Below are positions 12,411 to 24,274 of a DNA stretch of 64,000 nucleotides, in pieces. Position 1 is the stretch's first letter. Every line of letters begins with the position of its first letter. A program made the translations under genes and the position numbers. Under the pieces are notes generated by a model that worked only from the letters and a program-made list of their open reading frames with translations, had not been told where the DNA came from and made no database searches. The stretch spans positions 3,405,996 through 3,469,995 of the forward strand of contig JAJEKV010000022.1 of assembly GCA_021234155.1 (NCBI GenBank), written 5' to 3'. The DNA comes from Isoetes taiwanensis (lineage: Eukaryota; Streptophyta; Lycopodiopsida; Isoetales; Isoetaceae).

Positions 12411-14796
12411 CATGCTGCCGTTTTTTAAGCCGCAAGTCCGGTGCTTCAGCCCTGTTTCGTTCCCTCGGTTTTGAAAACGACCACTGACTTGGCCATTTGC
12501 CCGCAAAAAAAAGTTACCATGACGTGTCCTCTATTTGTCCGATTCACAAAATACTTTGGGAAACCTACCAAATCCCTTTAGCAGTTTTGGTAATTACGAA
12601 AATGCCCATTATATGTTTCAAATTTACCATATTGTCTTGAGGAAGTTTGGTAATTTTAAAATATAAAAGGGCAATATAATAATCCTAGCTTGTCACCGCA
12701 AGCTCTGGAACCCTCTGCTGAAATCCCACCACTAGAATCACCGCAACCAAGGTGTTAATATCTTAAGTCTCATGCACCTAAAATAATTCTACCACTAGAT
12801 GATTAAGAACAAGAAATCAACTTGATGTAAAGGGTCTTCTCCTATGCCACATTGTAGTAGTAGGAAACACGAGGAGAACAAAGGAAATCAACTTGATGTG
12901 AAGACTCTTCTCCGACGCCACACTGTTAGTAGTAGGAAACAAGCTGGTGGCCACACTGTTAGTAGTAGGAAACAAGCTGGTGGCCAGTTATAATGCTAAG
13001 AAAAGACAGAGAATTATGATCAATTTTAATGCTTGAAAACAAAAAGTGATTTCTAGACAATCCTCCACAAGCTAACCAATATGGCAAACTTACAATACAA
13101 ACTTACCAATATAGGAAACTTACCAATATGGTATGGAGTACAGCTATATTGGCAACTAAACCAAGCGATAGGACACTGGTGTCATGCCGCAAAGTCGGCT
13201 ATTGTTCATTTGCATGTTATAATCGTCCATGGTGGGGTATCCCAAACATGGCGTAGGTAGGCCTAAACAAGATCTGCCACCAGATCACAACTAATGCCAC
13301 AAGTCAAATGGTCCTCAATTAGAATATCAAATGGTATAGTGTTTACAAGCCCACAATTATATGCCACATATCAATCAATTGAATTAGCCAACAATTATAT
13401 GTCGCAGTCACATCAAATGACCGAATTTAGTAGTATTCCATGGAGTAGTTCATGACCTAGTTTTAGTGTAGGGAAACTGCCAAATGGAGGCAATTGTCTA
13501 GTCAATACTACATCGTGGCCTACTACGTGCAGGGTCATATCAAATGAAATATTTCATGATGGTTAAAATTCAGTCAAGCATGAATAATTAATATTTTGTG
13601 GTATAGGTATTGGCCTAGATTTAGTAGTCTACAAGTCATATCACATGTCAAATGAAATATTTAATAGCATTTGAGTGTATTCAAGACGAATAAATTTAGG
13701 GTGCTTTCCCATGAGATTGTCGACCTGAAAATAGACTGCCAGGTCCAAAACCTGGGTGTTTAGAAATGCTTAAGGAGTACTTTGGATTCAGGTCAGAAAC
13801 CTGAATTCTTCAGGAACCTGCACGCCATGATCTGGACCTCAAGTAGACCTTGAGGTTGGAGGCCCATGGGAAAACACCCTTAGCAGTATTGTTCACTATA
13901 GCAAAATTGCCACATGGAGACAGTTCTATGGTGAAAACTATATGGTGGCTACTTGCGTCCAAAGTTAAATCAAATCCCCCCCAGGGTTTTTTGAGGGCAA
14001 ATGAAAATTTTATAACTGTTGATGCTCATTCAATCATGAGTTTAGTGGTATGGGTATTGTCCTAGGTTCACTATAAGGAAGCCGCCACAAAAAGGAAGTT
14101 CCCTACATGGCAGCCTCTAGTGTCGTCAAATAATATTTTATTTAAATATTTCTATTACATAGCATCTTAGGTAGTATAAGTATGTTGATTAGCCCACAAT
14201 TCTAAATCAAATTTCAAATGAAATATTTTATAACATAACATCTAGATTTATTCCAAACGATGAACTAGTGTATTCTAATGTAATGGTATTAATATTTTTC
14301 CACACAATGGCTTAGTAGAATCCGTTATAGATGGTCAAAATATTTGTACATAAGCAATAAAACTGCACCAAAGTTTAGGGTCAGCAATACCATTGTATAG
14401 ATTTGATGCCTACACAATGCTACTTAGAAACAACAGAGATGGCATGGCGTTGCTTGCAACACTTGATTGCTATGACATGTCTTCAAATGCATTAGTTGTT
14501 TGCCTAGCATTGATGCAGACATGAAACAATAGTGCTTGTCAGAAAGCCAATGCTTGGGAAAATTTAATGCTCCTATGCAATAAAAGTATAAAATGAGCAT
14601 CCTTTCTATGCAAGGGAGAAAATAATTACAAAAAAAGCATTATGATACAAAAACATCCGACAAAAATGAATTGCAAAATGGTTATCTTTCTCCAACACCA
14701 AAAGCTTCTTTTGATGGAAAATAAGTAGTTTTTGCATGCCACCAACATCAAAAAACATGTTCTAATCTAATATTGATGTCGAATGAATATGGTGCT
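12411..14796. repeat. Duplicated non-coding segment B, copy 1
   Basis: Begins at CATGCTGCC and ends at AATATGGTGCT. It aligns along its length with 15567-21101 once the insertions there are removed. It includes short internal repeats such as GGTAATTTTAAAATATAAAAG and a tandem 30-bp stretch at about 12920-12980. The last ~460 bp occurs a third time at 34341-34807. No gene is supported; short open frames such as 13850-14065 are not conserved as protein between copies. Confidence 0.75.
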
Positions 14797-14814
14797 AAGG
14801 AATAGTATCGGCTA

Positions 14815-15566
14815 TCTATGATTTCAAGTCGTGCTATATGGGATACCTTGTATCTTGACTTCCTTCTCTCTCCGCTGGACCCTAGGAATGCAGATGCTAG
14901 ATCCAAAGTAAATCCCCTGGAGTCTTTGGTGGGGCCACCGTTCTATTCCATGGCGAGCCATCAGAGATCTTTCCAATTGGTCGTGGCATTCGACAAGGAT
15001 GCCCATTGCCCTGCTTCTAGTCATGATTGTGGCTGAAGTTCTCTCGTAGTTGTTTCTGGTCACCATAATGGATGGGCTTCTGCAAGGTTTGGCTATGGAA
15101 GATGGCTCAAAGAAGTATCTAATCAATATGCAGATGACACTTTTCTATTCCTTGTCGCTTCTTTAGAGAATTTGAATACAAGAAAATTGCTTCTAGATAC
15201 ATTTTCACTGGCATATAGTGTGTTTGTTGGCTGGTAAAAGTTCACTGCTCTTTTGACTTTGGACACTCTGACACCATCATTTATACTTGTTTTTCCGTAG
15301 AAGGTGCTTGCTCATGGGCAATCCACCAAATTGCTTGGCGTTCTGGTTGAAATTCATAGCAGTATACAAGCGGCATGGGAAGAGATCATTAAAGAATTAG
15401 AGAAGCATCTATTTTTGGTGGAAAACTACAAAGTCACTTGCATGCCGCATTATTGTGACCAAGTTTGTGCTTAGTAGCGCATCTGTACTTGCTTGCTAGC
15501 TCTATGGCCCAAGGTGAAAGAACTCATAGCTATCGTTAAAAACCTCCTCTTGGAGGGGATTCCATA
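14815..15566 (+). pseudogene. LINE reverse transcriptase fragment
   Basis: Plus-strand translation, with a stop and frame changes, shows the RT active-site box QYADDTFLFL (about 15127-15156). It is followed by a NLNTRKLLLDTFSLAYSVFVGW segment and then TKLLGVLVEIHSSIQAAW, the order found after the YADD box in plant L1-type LINEs. There are in-frame stops and no complete ORF. It lies between the two copies of segment B. Confidence 0.65.
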
Positions 15567-16133
15567 CATGCTGCCATTTTTTAGGTTGCAAGTCCGGTGC
15601 TTCAGCCCTGTTTCGTTCCCTTGGTTTTGAAAACGACCACAGACTTGGCAATTTGCCCACAAAAGAAAAGTTACCATGGCATGTTCACTTTTTGTCCGAT
15701 TCACAAAATACTTTGGGAAACCTACCAAAATCCCTTTACAAGTTTGGGTAATTACGAAAATGCTATTATATAGTTCAAATTTACCATATTGCCTTGGGAA
15801 AGCTTGGTAATTTTAAAAAAATATAAAAGGCCAATATAATAATTATCAAAACTTGTAAGGCCATTTTCTTATTATTTTCAAATACTTCACATACCACTAG
15901 TGACAATTACATTGTATATAGGGGCAATTTGGTAATTCTAAAACATAAAAAGGCAATATGGTGATTACCGAAACTTATAAGGCCATTTTCATAATATTTT
16001 CCAATACTTTTGATATACCACTAGTTTGTCACTACAAGCTCTGAAACCGTCTACTGAAATCCCACCACTGGAATCACTGCAACCATGGTATTAATATCTT
16101 AAGTCTCATGCACCTAAAATAATTCTACCACTA

Positions 16134-16412
16134 GATGTATGGCGGCATGGAGGGAGAGGATTCCAGGGGGTCCTGCGACCGGCGGGAGCCGGGAGCGGGT
16201 CCTGGAATCGTCGACCCACTTTCCATCCGCCACAAAATAGCAACTGCGAGCTTACCTGCGCGTGACTTGTTAAGCGAAATCATGCTGCCAGTTTCCATTC
16301 CGGAGGCAGAACCAGCGAGCCAGTTGCCAATTTGTAGTGTGGTGGCCATTGCGGGCTCAAATCCCCAATAGTCCCCATCCGGCCACCACATTACATCCCA
16401 AATAAATGTATA
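16134..16412 (-). pseudogene. GC-rich exon-like insert
   Basis: About 280 bp, absent from the sister copy (12805-12812), and clearly more GC-rich than its surroundings. On the minus strand an open stretch with ATTLQIGNWLAGSASGMETG runs into GCGCAG|GTAAGC, a good splice donor, so it may be a captured exon. ATGTAT occurs at both edges and could be a short target duplication. Both strands are open here, so the protein reading is only a suggestion. The family is not recognised. Confidence 0.35.
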
Positions 16413-17755
16413 TTAAGGACAAAAAATCAACTTGATGTAAAGAGTTTTCTCCTATGTCGCCTGCCACATTGTAGTAGTAGGAAACACGAGGAAAAAAAAG
16501 GCAATCAACTAACTTTGATTTTTTTAACAGTGAATTTAGTAGTATCCCATGAAGTAGTTCTTTTTTTTTTTTTTTTGAAGGACTTGAGCCTTTATTATCC
16601 AGAGAAAGTTACAGAGTACAATGGGGACTAATAACTCAGTGGAGAGAATGTCCACCAGAGCAAAACCACCCCACTCAAATACAACATCTAAACAATATGA
16701 AGAGCAAGCAAAAACTCATAAGTATGAATCTGAAGCTAGTGCTCCCAAATACAGCTCTTCAGCTCATTAACAATTGATGAGCACCTGAATGCTTTGACAA
16801 TTCGTTGTTGGGCATCAAGAAGGATCTGTGCATCTAAACAAGCAAGACCTTTGAATATGAGAAGATTCCTTCTTTTCCAAATGGAATGTAGAAGCCAAAT
16901 GAAACGCCCTTTTTGCCAATTTATCCCAACTACTTGGATAGACTGCTAGTAACACCTGCTGGCTATTCAAATTGCAACAAAAGAGGCCTTGAAGCCACAA
17001 TCAAGCATGTATGATATGTCTACATAGGAAGAAGCAATGCTCAATTGTCTCGTCCCTCTGTGCACATAAGGGACAAAGTGCAGACACCTCTGGACGAAAT
17101 CTGTGCACCAGAATATTAATGCGCAGACAACGATGAATGACTTGCCACCATAAAACAGATACTTTGGGATGGAGTAGTTTATCCCATATCCATTCCTATA
17201 CTGCTTTTTGCCGATCCCTAGGAATGACCAAGGGCCACTTGGATGAAGGAGGCAAGACGTCTGCAGCAAGCAAGACCTTGTACATGGAATTCACCAACTT
17301 ATCTGCCACACTCATGAACTACCCAAGGCTGGGGATCATCCACTTGTGCTACTGGAGGAAGAATTGAAGACACCTTCTACCAAATAGCTCGATCCCACCT
17401 TAAAAGGAGGAACTTAGCTCTAAACTCTTCCCATGTTAGCAACTGCCTTTGATTATTATACTAATCAGATATCATATGCACACCTGCTGCGCTCCATCGA
17501 CGCTGCGTCAATGGGTGGACTGAAGCTACCAAAGGACCATCGTCCAATGGAATCCACCAACAACTTGCAGTAGTTCTAGTGTGCGCGAGATGGTGAAAAT
17601 GAAATAGAGATTGTACAATCTCCCATGCAACTAGCAATCCTCTAAGAAATGGGGACGCATTAGGGTATGCGGTTAGTGGATAAAATAGAGCCCAGGGGAA
17701 AAGTGGCCTAAGAGATCGAGACCCAAAAGAAGTGCACATCTGCAAAGACTGATAA

Positions 17756-17799
17756 AGGAAGGAAGGAAGGAAGGAAGGAAGGAAGGAAGGAAGGAAGGA
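17756..17799. repeat. (GGAA)n microsatellite
   Basis: About eleven tandem GGAA units in the 3' untranslated part of the nested inner LINE. Confidence 0.95.
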
Positions 17800-17997
17800 T
17801 ATTTTAACCTCCATGGAGGCCAACTGGCCTATGAGACGGTGATACAATATAGCGGAAAGTTTCCAAACACAAAAGAAAACCACAGAAATCCTGTACAATG
17901 TGTCTCTACCACTGGGATGAAAAAACCCCCCATGTGGGGGGGGGGAACCCTTGTACTAGGCGTTGAGAAGCCCTATCAGTGTGGGCGCTCAAATTCC

Positions 17998-19405
17998 TTA
18001 TGATGTGAGGGACTCCCTGACGGTGGAGACTTGCAAAATGTACGACACGAGACGTGCAACCATTGGCAAAGCCAACAGTTGATGAATTGCTATCTCAGAG
18101 CATCTGAGATCGGCATGAGCTGCTCGGATGTGTGCATATGCTGGGCATTCCTGTAGAGCATGGTGTTCATCTTCTACTATCTGCATGTGACAGCACTGGC
18201 ATAATCTCTCATGCCGGGGGATCCCCTGCCCTCCATCTATACCCCAACAGCCTGTCTTAATTCTGAGATGGTGGGACCCTGTCCTTATTGCAGCTATAGC
18301 TCTCCGTTTCTTGGTAGAGATGTGTGTCTTCAAATACTGGTGGGGGCCATGTTCAAGTGACGGATTAACCTGCGTGTGGTAGTGCTCGGTTTTGGGCTTT
18401 GCAAGAGTGGACGCATCCCACAGAGAGGCAGCAAAGCGCTCATTCAAATGCAGCTCCTGCTCCGCGATATCCGACATATCCATAATGTGTTGATAGTCTA
18501 TGGACCGTCTTGCGAACCATCCCCTACAATGCTCCTGCCACACTCTCTTAAGACGTTGTGGCCCTTGTGCCAATAACAGAGCCCGGGGAGGAAGGTGTTG
18601 TGCATCCATTCTGTCAACCTTATAGAAATATGCAAGGTGCCTGCGCATAGCAGAATGCTGCAGGGGCCAAAAGCCAGTCTCATACAACAAAATCGGATAA
18701 GGCACCGTGTCCTTGACGCCTAGACTGTATGTCAGGAAAGCTTTCTGTACCCTCTCTAGCTTATCCCAAGTACCCTTGCTAACCGCTGGCCCCCAGACCT
18801 CTACCCCATACAGCAATACGGGTTCCACGAGTCCTCGGAACAGGTGTGCTTTGCGTGCCCAATCGCAGAGATCGGTTCTGTAACAGCTATTCTGCATTGC
18901 ATACAGGGCTTCCCATCCCGCGCTGACCCTTCTTTCTACACAGTCATCCCATAGCATGTTAGCAGAGAAATCGATTCCCAGATACTTAAAGGTCCTTATA
19001 ACCTCCATCCTTTGTCCTCTGTAATAGAAGTCTGGGATATCATGCTGCGCAGACAGGATTGGCAACAGCTTGGTTTTCTGCTGGTTGACTGTCATTCCTG
19101 CTATGTCACAGAATTGACTGAGAGCATCCAAATGTTCCTGCATGCTCCTAGCTGTATGGGACAATAAGCCCATATCGTCTGCATAGAGCAACTGTTTTAC
19201 TGTATATGCCTCTGGCAACTGCGGGCCACCACCTCCATGTTCTTGCATCCAGGTCTCCAACTTGTCAATATAGAGCCCAAAAAGCGTTGGAGATAACGGG
19301 CATCCCTGTTTAACACCTATGGTGCTGTTCACCCGGTGGTTTGACGCAGGCAAAGTGGCATATATTCCGTCATAGAGCCGGTAGATACAAGGCGGGAACC
19401 CGAGG
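17998..19405 (-). CDS. Inner LINE reverse transcriptase ORF, 5'-truncated
   Basis: An open frame of at least 451 codons (19353-17998). The same frame extends upstream to about 19405 with IYRLYDGIYATLPASN. It carries RT boxes GVKQGCPLSPTLFGLYIDKL and QLLYADDMGLL, then KTKLLPI, a FKYLGIDF box and LVEPVLLYGVEVWGP. It ends with a C-terminal zinc knuckle built from CQCC...H...C (CQCCHMQIVEDEHHALQEC). The endonuclease and the N-terminal half of the RT are absent, which fits 5' truncation. The open frame over the retained part suggests a recent insertion. A decayed relative lies at 21900-23800, with a second copy at 35610-37500. Confidence 0.85.
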
Positions 19406-21899
19406 ACTCATCTACATTATTCAAAATTCTCCAAATAAACTTAGAAATCATCACCTTGCTCTGCAAAAGAAAATTGATCATTCCAAGGCCGCCAAAATGC
19501 TTTGGCAACATGCACTTTTCCCAACTGGCTTTGACAGCAGCACCCTCCTCCGTTCCCCCACAGATGAAGTTCCTGACAACCCTGACGAGAAGTTGTACCT
19601 TTGACTGTGGAGCCAACATGAACGAAGCCATATACACATAGGTGCTGCTTAAAACTAACTTAGCCACAACAATTCGTCCTGCCATGAAGTAGTTCATGAC
19701 CTAGTTTTAGTGTAGGGAAACTGCCAAATGGAGGCAATTGTCTAGTCAATACTACATCGTGGCCTACTATGTGCAGGGTCATATCAAATGAAATATTTCA
19801 TGATGGTTAAATTCAATCAAGCATGAATTATTCATATTTTGTGGTGTAGGTATTGGCCTAGGTTTAATAGCCTACAAGTCATATCACATATCACATGAAA
19901 TATTTAATAACATTTGGATGTATTCAAGGCGAATGAACTTACGGGGCTTTCCCATGAGATTGCCGACCTGAAAATAGATTGCCAGGTCCAAAACCTGGGC
20001 GTTCAGAAATGCTTGAGGATTACTTTAGATTCAGGTCAGAAACCTAAACTCTTCAGGTTGAGGCGCCCATAGGAACATGCATGCCAAGATCTGGACCTCA
20101 AGTAGACCTTGAGGTTGGAGGCCCATGGGAAACCACCCTTAGTAGTATTGTTCACTATAGGGAAACTGCCACATGGAGAGTTCTACTGTGAAAACTATAT
20201 GGTGGCTACTTACATGCAAAGTTAAACCAAATGCTCCCCCTGCACACCCCCCTCCCCCTTCCCCCCGGCCCCCCTGTTTTCTTTGAGGGCAAATGAAAAT
20301 TTTATAACAGTTGATGCTCATTCAATCATGAGTTTAGCGGTATGGGTATTGTCCTAGGTTCAGTATAGGGAAGCTGCCACAAGGAGGCAGTTCCCTACAT
20401 GGCAGCCTCTAGTGTCGTCAAATAACAATTTATTTAAATATTTCTATTAGACATAGAATCTTAGCTAGTATAAGTATGTTCATTAGCCCACAATTCTAAA
20501 ACATACTTCAAATGAAATATTTTATAACATAGCATTAAGATTTATAAACTAGTATATTCTAATATAATGATATTAATATTTTTCCACACAATGGCTTAGT
20601 AGAATACGTTATAGATGGTCAAAACATAACTAGCCATCTTTGTACATAAGCAATAAAACTGTACCAAAATTTAAGCTCAGCAATTAGATGGATCACCATT
20701 GGATAGATTTGATGCCTACACAATGCTATTTAGAAACAACAGAGATGGCATGGCCTTTCTTGCAACACTTGCTTGCTATGACATGTCTTCAAATGCATTA
20801 GTTATTTGCCTAGCGTTAATGCAGAGATGAAAAGAGTTGCTTGTTAGAAAGCCAATGCTTTAGAAAATTTAATGCTCCTATGCAATAAAAGTATAAAATG
20901 AGCTTTCTTTCTATGCAAGGGAGAAAATACTTAAAAACAAAGCTTTGTGATACAAAAACACCAGACAAAAATGAATTGCGAAAGGGTTACCTTTCTCCAA
21001 TATCAAAAGCCTTTCTTGCTGGAAAAAAGTAGTTCCTGCATGCCACCAACATAAAAAAAACATGCTCTAATCTGATACTGATGTCTGATGAATATGGTGC
21101 TGCTTGAGTCTCCAAGATTCGATTTTATTCTGCCATTTTCAAAGCTCTGAAAGAAACCATGGAAAGCGGAGGAGATGAATGTTGAGCAAAGAAATTGGAT
21201 GAACCTTGCTTACCGAGATGCTCTAGGAGAATATTCCTCTAACATACAATCAACTCTCCATCTCCCTAACGACCTCTATTTTCTTGCCATCCACTGAGTG
21301 TTACAATAGCATCCCAAATTTTTGAGGAACGACTGAAACCCAAGCTCGAGTAGGGAAAACGAAATAGTATACTAGCCTAAGCCAAAAACATATGTACACA
21401 CATTTTTGAATGTTAATTAACAGATTTTGACACTAGAAAAGAATGTTACTGATGTTATTGGCTACCAAAAAAATGAGGACATCCACCTCCAAAAGCATTT
21501 TAAACTAGTAGATGGTAAACGTGTGTCAGGCATCGCGGCACTTGATAGAATTGAGTATCATGTTAGGTTATGATAGCATCATAGATTATAACAATAACAT
21601 TGTTGATCTAAAATTGTTTATGTACACCTTATAAGAGGTATATGATATGGGTGCGACGATAATGCTCTATCAAAGTTTGGGGAATGATAGTTTGTGAGGA
21701 GTCGCTCATAATGTCATTTTAAATTAAATAAAATTTTTGTCGTTAACCCCTCAAAGGGTTTTTAAGAGAAAAAACATTAGTAGAAATAGGTCTGCTGATG
21801 AATTGTACATGGATTCCTATCAACGTAACGATTGAGGACACAATTGAGCACTCGTGTCCATTATCTCTTAGATATAAGATGCTTGTGTGCCCTTTGCAG

Positions 21900-23800
21900 A
21901 TGTATGTATCATCTCATGTAGTGGTTGGCTAGATATATAAATTAACTCGTCGTAGCGTGCCTTATATGTGAGAATGTAGTGCAGTGCTGAAGGGTGTGGT
22001 TCTCATCTTCAATAAATCCCAACTGGCAGCATTGGAAATCCTACTTTCTTGCTCTTCTCAAGGTCCATTTGTCTATCTCAGTTCTGGGATGGTGTGATGC
22101 AATCCCTCTATGCTTTTTCATGAGCAAATGTGTAAACAAGTACCACCGCAGCCCCCGTACAAGCATAGAATTAATCTTGTTTTTGTGATGATAGGTTTTC
22201 ACTAACTCCTATGTATTGTTATCCCTAAATCGTTTTTAAAAAACATGTGTTCAGATACTGTTTGAGGCGATTATAGTTCTCATTGCACCTATTTGTAATC
22301 TTGTTCCTGCATAATCCATCGAAGAACCAGATGGCGTGTTTCTCCTTCGAACATGCTTTAAATCATTGTCGACCCATAACCAGTGTGTAGGCGAGGTTTT
22401 GAAGATGGGAGTCTCGCATGCTCCACTTTATATTAGTAGATGATGTGACATTCCAGAGCAACTCTTTGCAGTAACAAAATGCCAGTATCTTGCATGAGAA
22501 TCTAGCACGGGACCATGGACTTGACTCCAAGTGCTCAAGCCTGAAAGGCCTTCTGTACCCTTTCCAAGTCCTCCCAAGTGGCAAGTGATATCATTGGCCC
22601 CCATTCTTCCTGTCATGAACCTACGCATATGGTCATCACACTTCCACTCCATACAAAAGTATCGGCTCCACCAACACCTTGAACAAGTGAGATTGATGTG
22701 ACCAGTTGTAAAGCTTTGCTCTGTAATAGTTATTTTGCATCGCATAGAAAGCCTTTCAGTCGTTACTTGTTGTCTAAGACAAGTATTTCAATGTTTGGTA
22801 GTAGTGAACTCTATTCCCAGGTACTTGTATGTTTCCACCACTTCCATATCTTGACTTTGGTAAGTGAAGCAAGACGCCTCTATTGCCTTAAGAATGACAC
22901 TAGGAGAACCTTACCCACATTCTAGTAATCAGGGAGATAGTGTTTCGGGGCATCCAGATCTTTGTTGCATCTTGGCAGAGTGGGAGCTAAAGTTCCACAT
23001 CATCCGTATATATTAGGCGCCGAATGATGTAATGGGCAAGCCCTGGCCCTCCATCTCTATGATCTGCAAGCCAATCCTCAAGCTGATCAACATATAATCC
23101 AAATCTTGTAGGAGAGACTGGGCACCCTTAGCAGAGTCCAATACTACTGTTGATAACTCTTCTTGAAGGGGACATTCATATTGAGTATTTTTCATAGACG
23201 TGTATAGTATTCGGTAACTCCTGGAGGACTTACAATCGTATCAATCTTTCCCACAGTTTCTTCCTTGTCAAACTTCTTCAAAATCCACAAAGCAGCGATA
23301 TAGATCCTATTGTTTGCTTCTGTTGTATTCTACCAAAGTGTACAATGTGCAGATATGGTCTATGTGGTTCAGTGTTTGGGCCGAAAGCCTGTTTGTGCAA
23401 GTGTAAATACTGCTAATTCCTCTACCCATGCCGTCAATTTCTACTCAAGAATACTGGCCAAAAGTTTTGCCAACAAAAAACTGATCATGATTGTGCAGTA
23501 GTTAGCAGGGCAGTGTGGATCTCCTGCCTTATGTATTCGAATCACTCGGCTATCGGTCCACTGTGAGGGGAAGCCTTTCATCAAGGCTTTATTAAACACT
23601 GAGGTCCAACCCATTTTAACAGTTCTATCGGTATGCCATCTAAGTCTGCAGCCTCGCCATTTGTGGGAGGTTACAAGCCTTTAGTGTAATCTACCTCTGT
23701 TATAACTAGTGTTGGGCCCAGCTATGTTGGCATCTTACTCTGCACTTTGCTAGGATCGTAGAGCTGTGCCAAGTATTGCTCCCACTGGGTGTAAATTCTA
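21900..23800 (-). pseudogene. Decayed LINE reverse transcriptase, relative of the inner LINE
   Basis: Minus-strand translation in several frames follows LINE order: QWEQYLAQLYDPSKV (about 23750), ELLKWVGPQCLIKALMKGFP with DSRVIRIHKAGDP, a TQFGLYVDQLEDWL-like stretch near 23050-23110, a relic of LVEPILLYGVEVW near 22660, and a terminal zinc knuckle QCCQLGFIEDENHTLQHC (about 22030-21980). The order and residues parallel the ORF at 17998-19405. Many stops and shifts show that it is dead. The YADD box is lost at about 22990-23010. Confidence 0.7.
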
Positions 23801-24167
23801 TACTAGTGATAAAAAAAACGAGATAGCACCCAACAACTAAAGCACTTGCATGCCCTAGCCAGAAGTCACGCCTTAAATGCTTCTTGTAGATTAATAATAG
23901 TCACCTCTAATACTCTTCAATCTTTGCATTTTGATGTCACTTAATGACAAAAGAATTTTTTTTTGAGCTTTTCCGGTGTTGGAGTATTCAAGAATATAGT
24001 ATGATAAAGTTCGGGAGAATAATAATAAAAAAGAAAGATTGTTTATCTCTTCGAAAAGGAGAAATGGAATTGCAAGAATAGTATTATTATTGCTCTTGAA
24101 ACTCGGATTAAAAAAAATTGATCAATAATATAGTTAACCAATACATGAATGCACACAAAACTATTCA
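23801..24167. other. Non-coding remainder of segment A before the Helitron
   Basis: AT-rich sequence with poly-A and poly-T stretches; nothing recognised. It ends at CTATTCA, the left half of the Helitron target site. Confidence 0.5.
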
Positions 24168-24274
24168 TCTATATATAGTAGCAAAATGTAGTTTGTGCAG
24201 AGCATCTCGGCCGTCAATTTCTTTTCCCACAACTTTCATTTTGGACCGTTCATTAGTTAGTTATTACTTTAGAA

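Larger units (their letters stand above)
16561..19681 (-). mobile_element. 5'-truncated L1-type LINE with a second LINE nested inside
   Basis: A run of about 16 T at 16561 is the poly(A) tail of a minus-oriented element. A 14-bp direct repeat CCATGAAGTAGTTC flanks it (16547-16560 and 19682-19695), matching the uninterrupted sister site near 13440. The outer element's 5' part (about 19681-19405) encodes GRIVVAKLVLSSTYVYMASF and the GGTEEGAAVKASWEKC / KHFGGLGM stretch typical of the post-RT region. Its 3' part (17460-16577) encodes a zf-RVT-like piece with VSVFWWQVIHRCLRIN and a CPLC...HCFFLC zinc cluster. Between these lies a different LINE (about 17460-19405). Several frameshifts make the outer element dead. 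Confidence 0.8.
15567..21101. repeat. Duplicated non-coding segment B, copy 2 (with insertions)
   Basis: A second copy of 12411-14796, from CATGCTGCC to AATATGGTGCT. It is enlarged by extra short repeats (15840-16030), an exon-like insert (about 16134-16412) and a LINE nest (16561-19681). It continues past 21101 into unique sequence that belongs to segment A. Confidence 0.75.
20616..24167. repeat. Segmental duplication A, copy 1, left part
   Basis: Starts at TGGTCAAAACATAACTAGCC. Together with 31510-32308 it forms a segment of about 4.35 kb that recurs nearly identically at 34341-38658. The two parts are separated only by the Helitron 24168-31509. It contains a decayed LINE on the minus strand (about 21900-23800). 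The rest is AT-rich with no gene. Confidence 0.9.
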
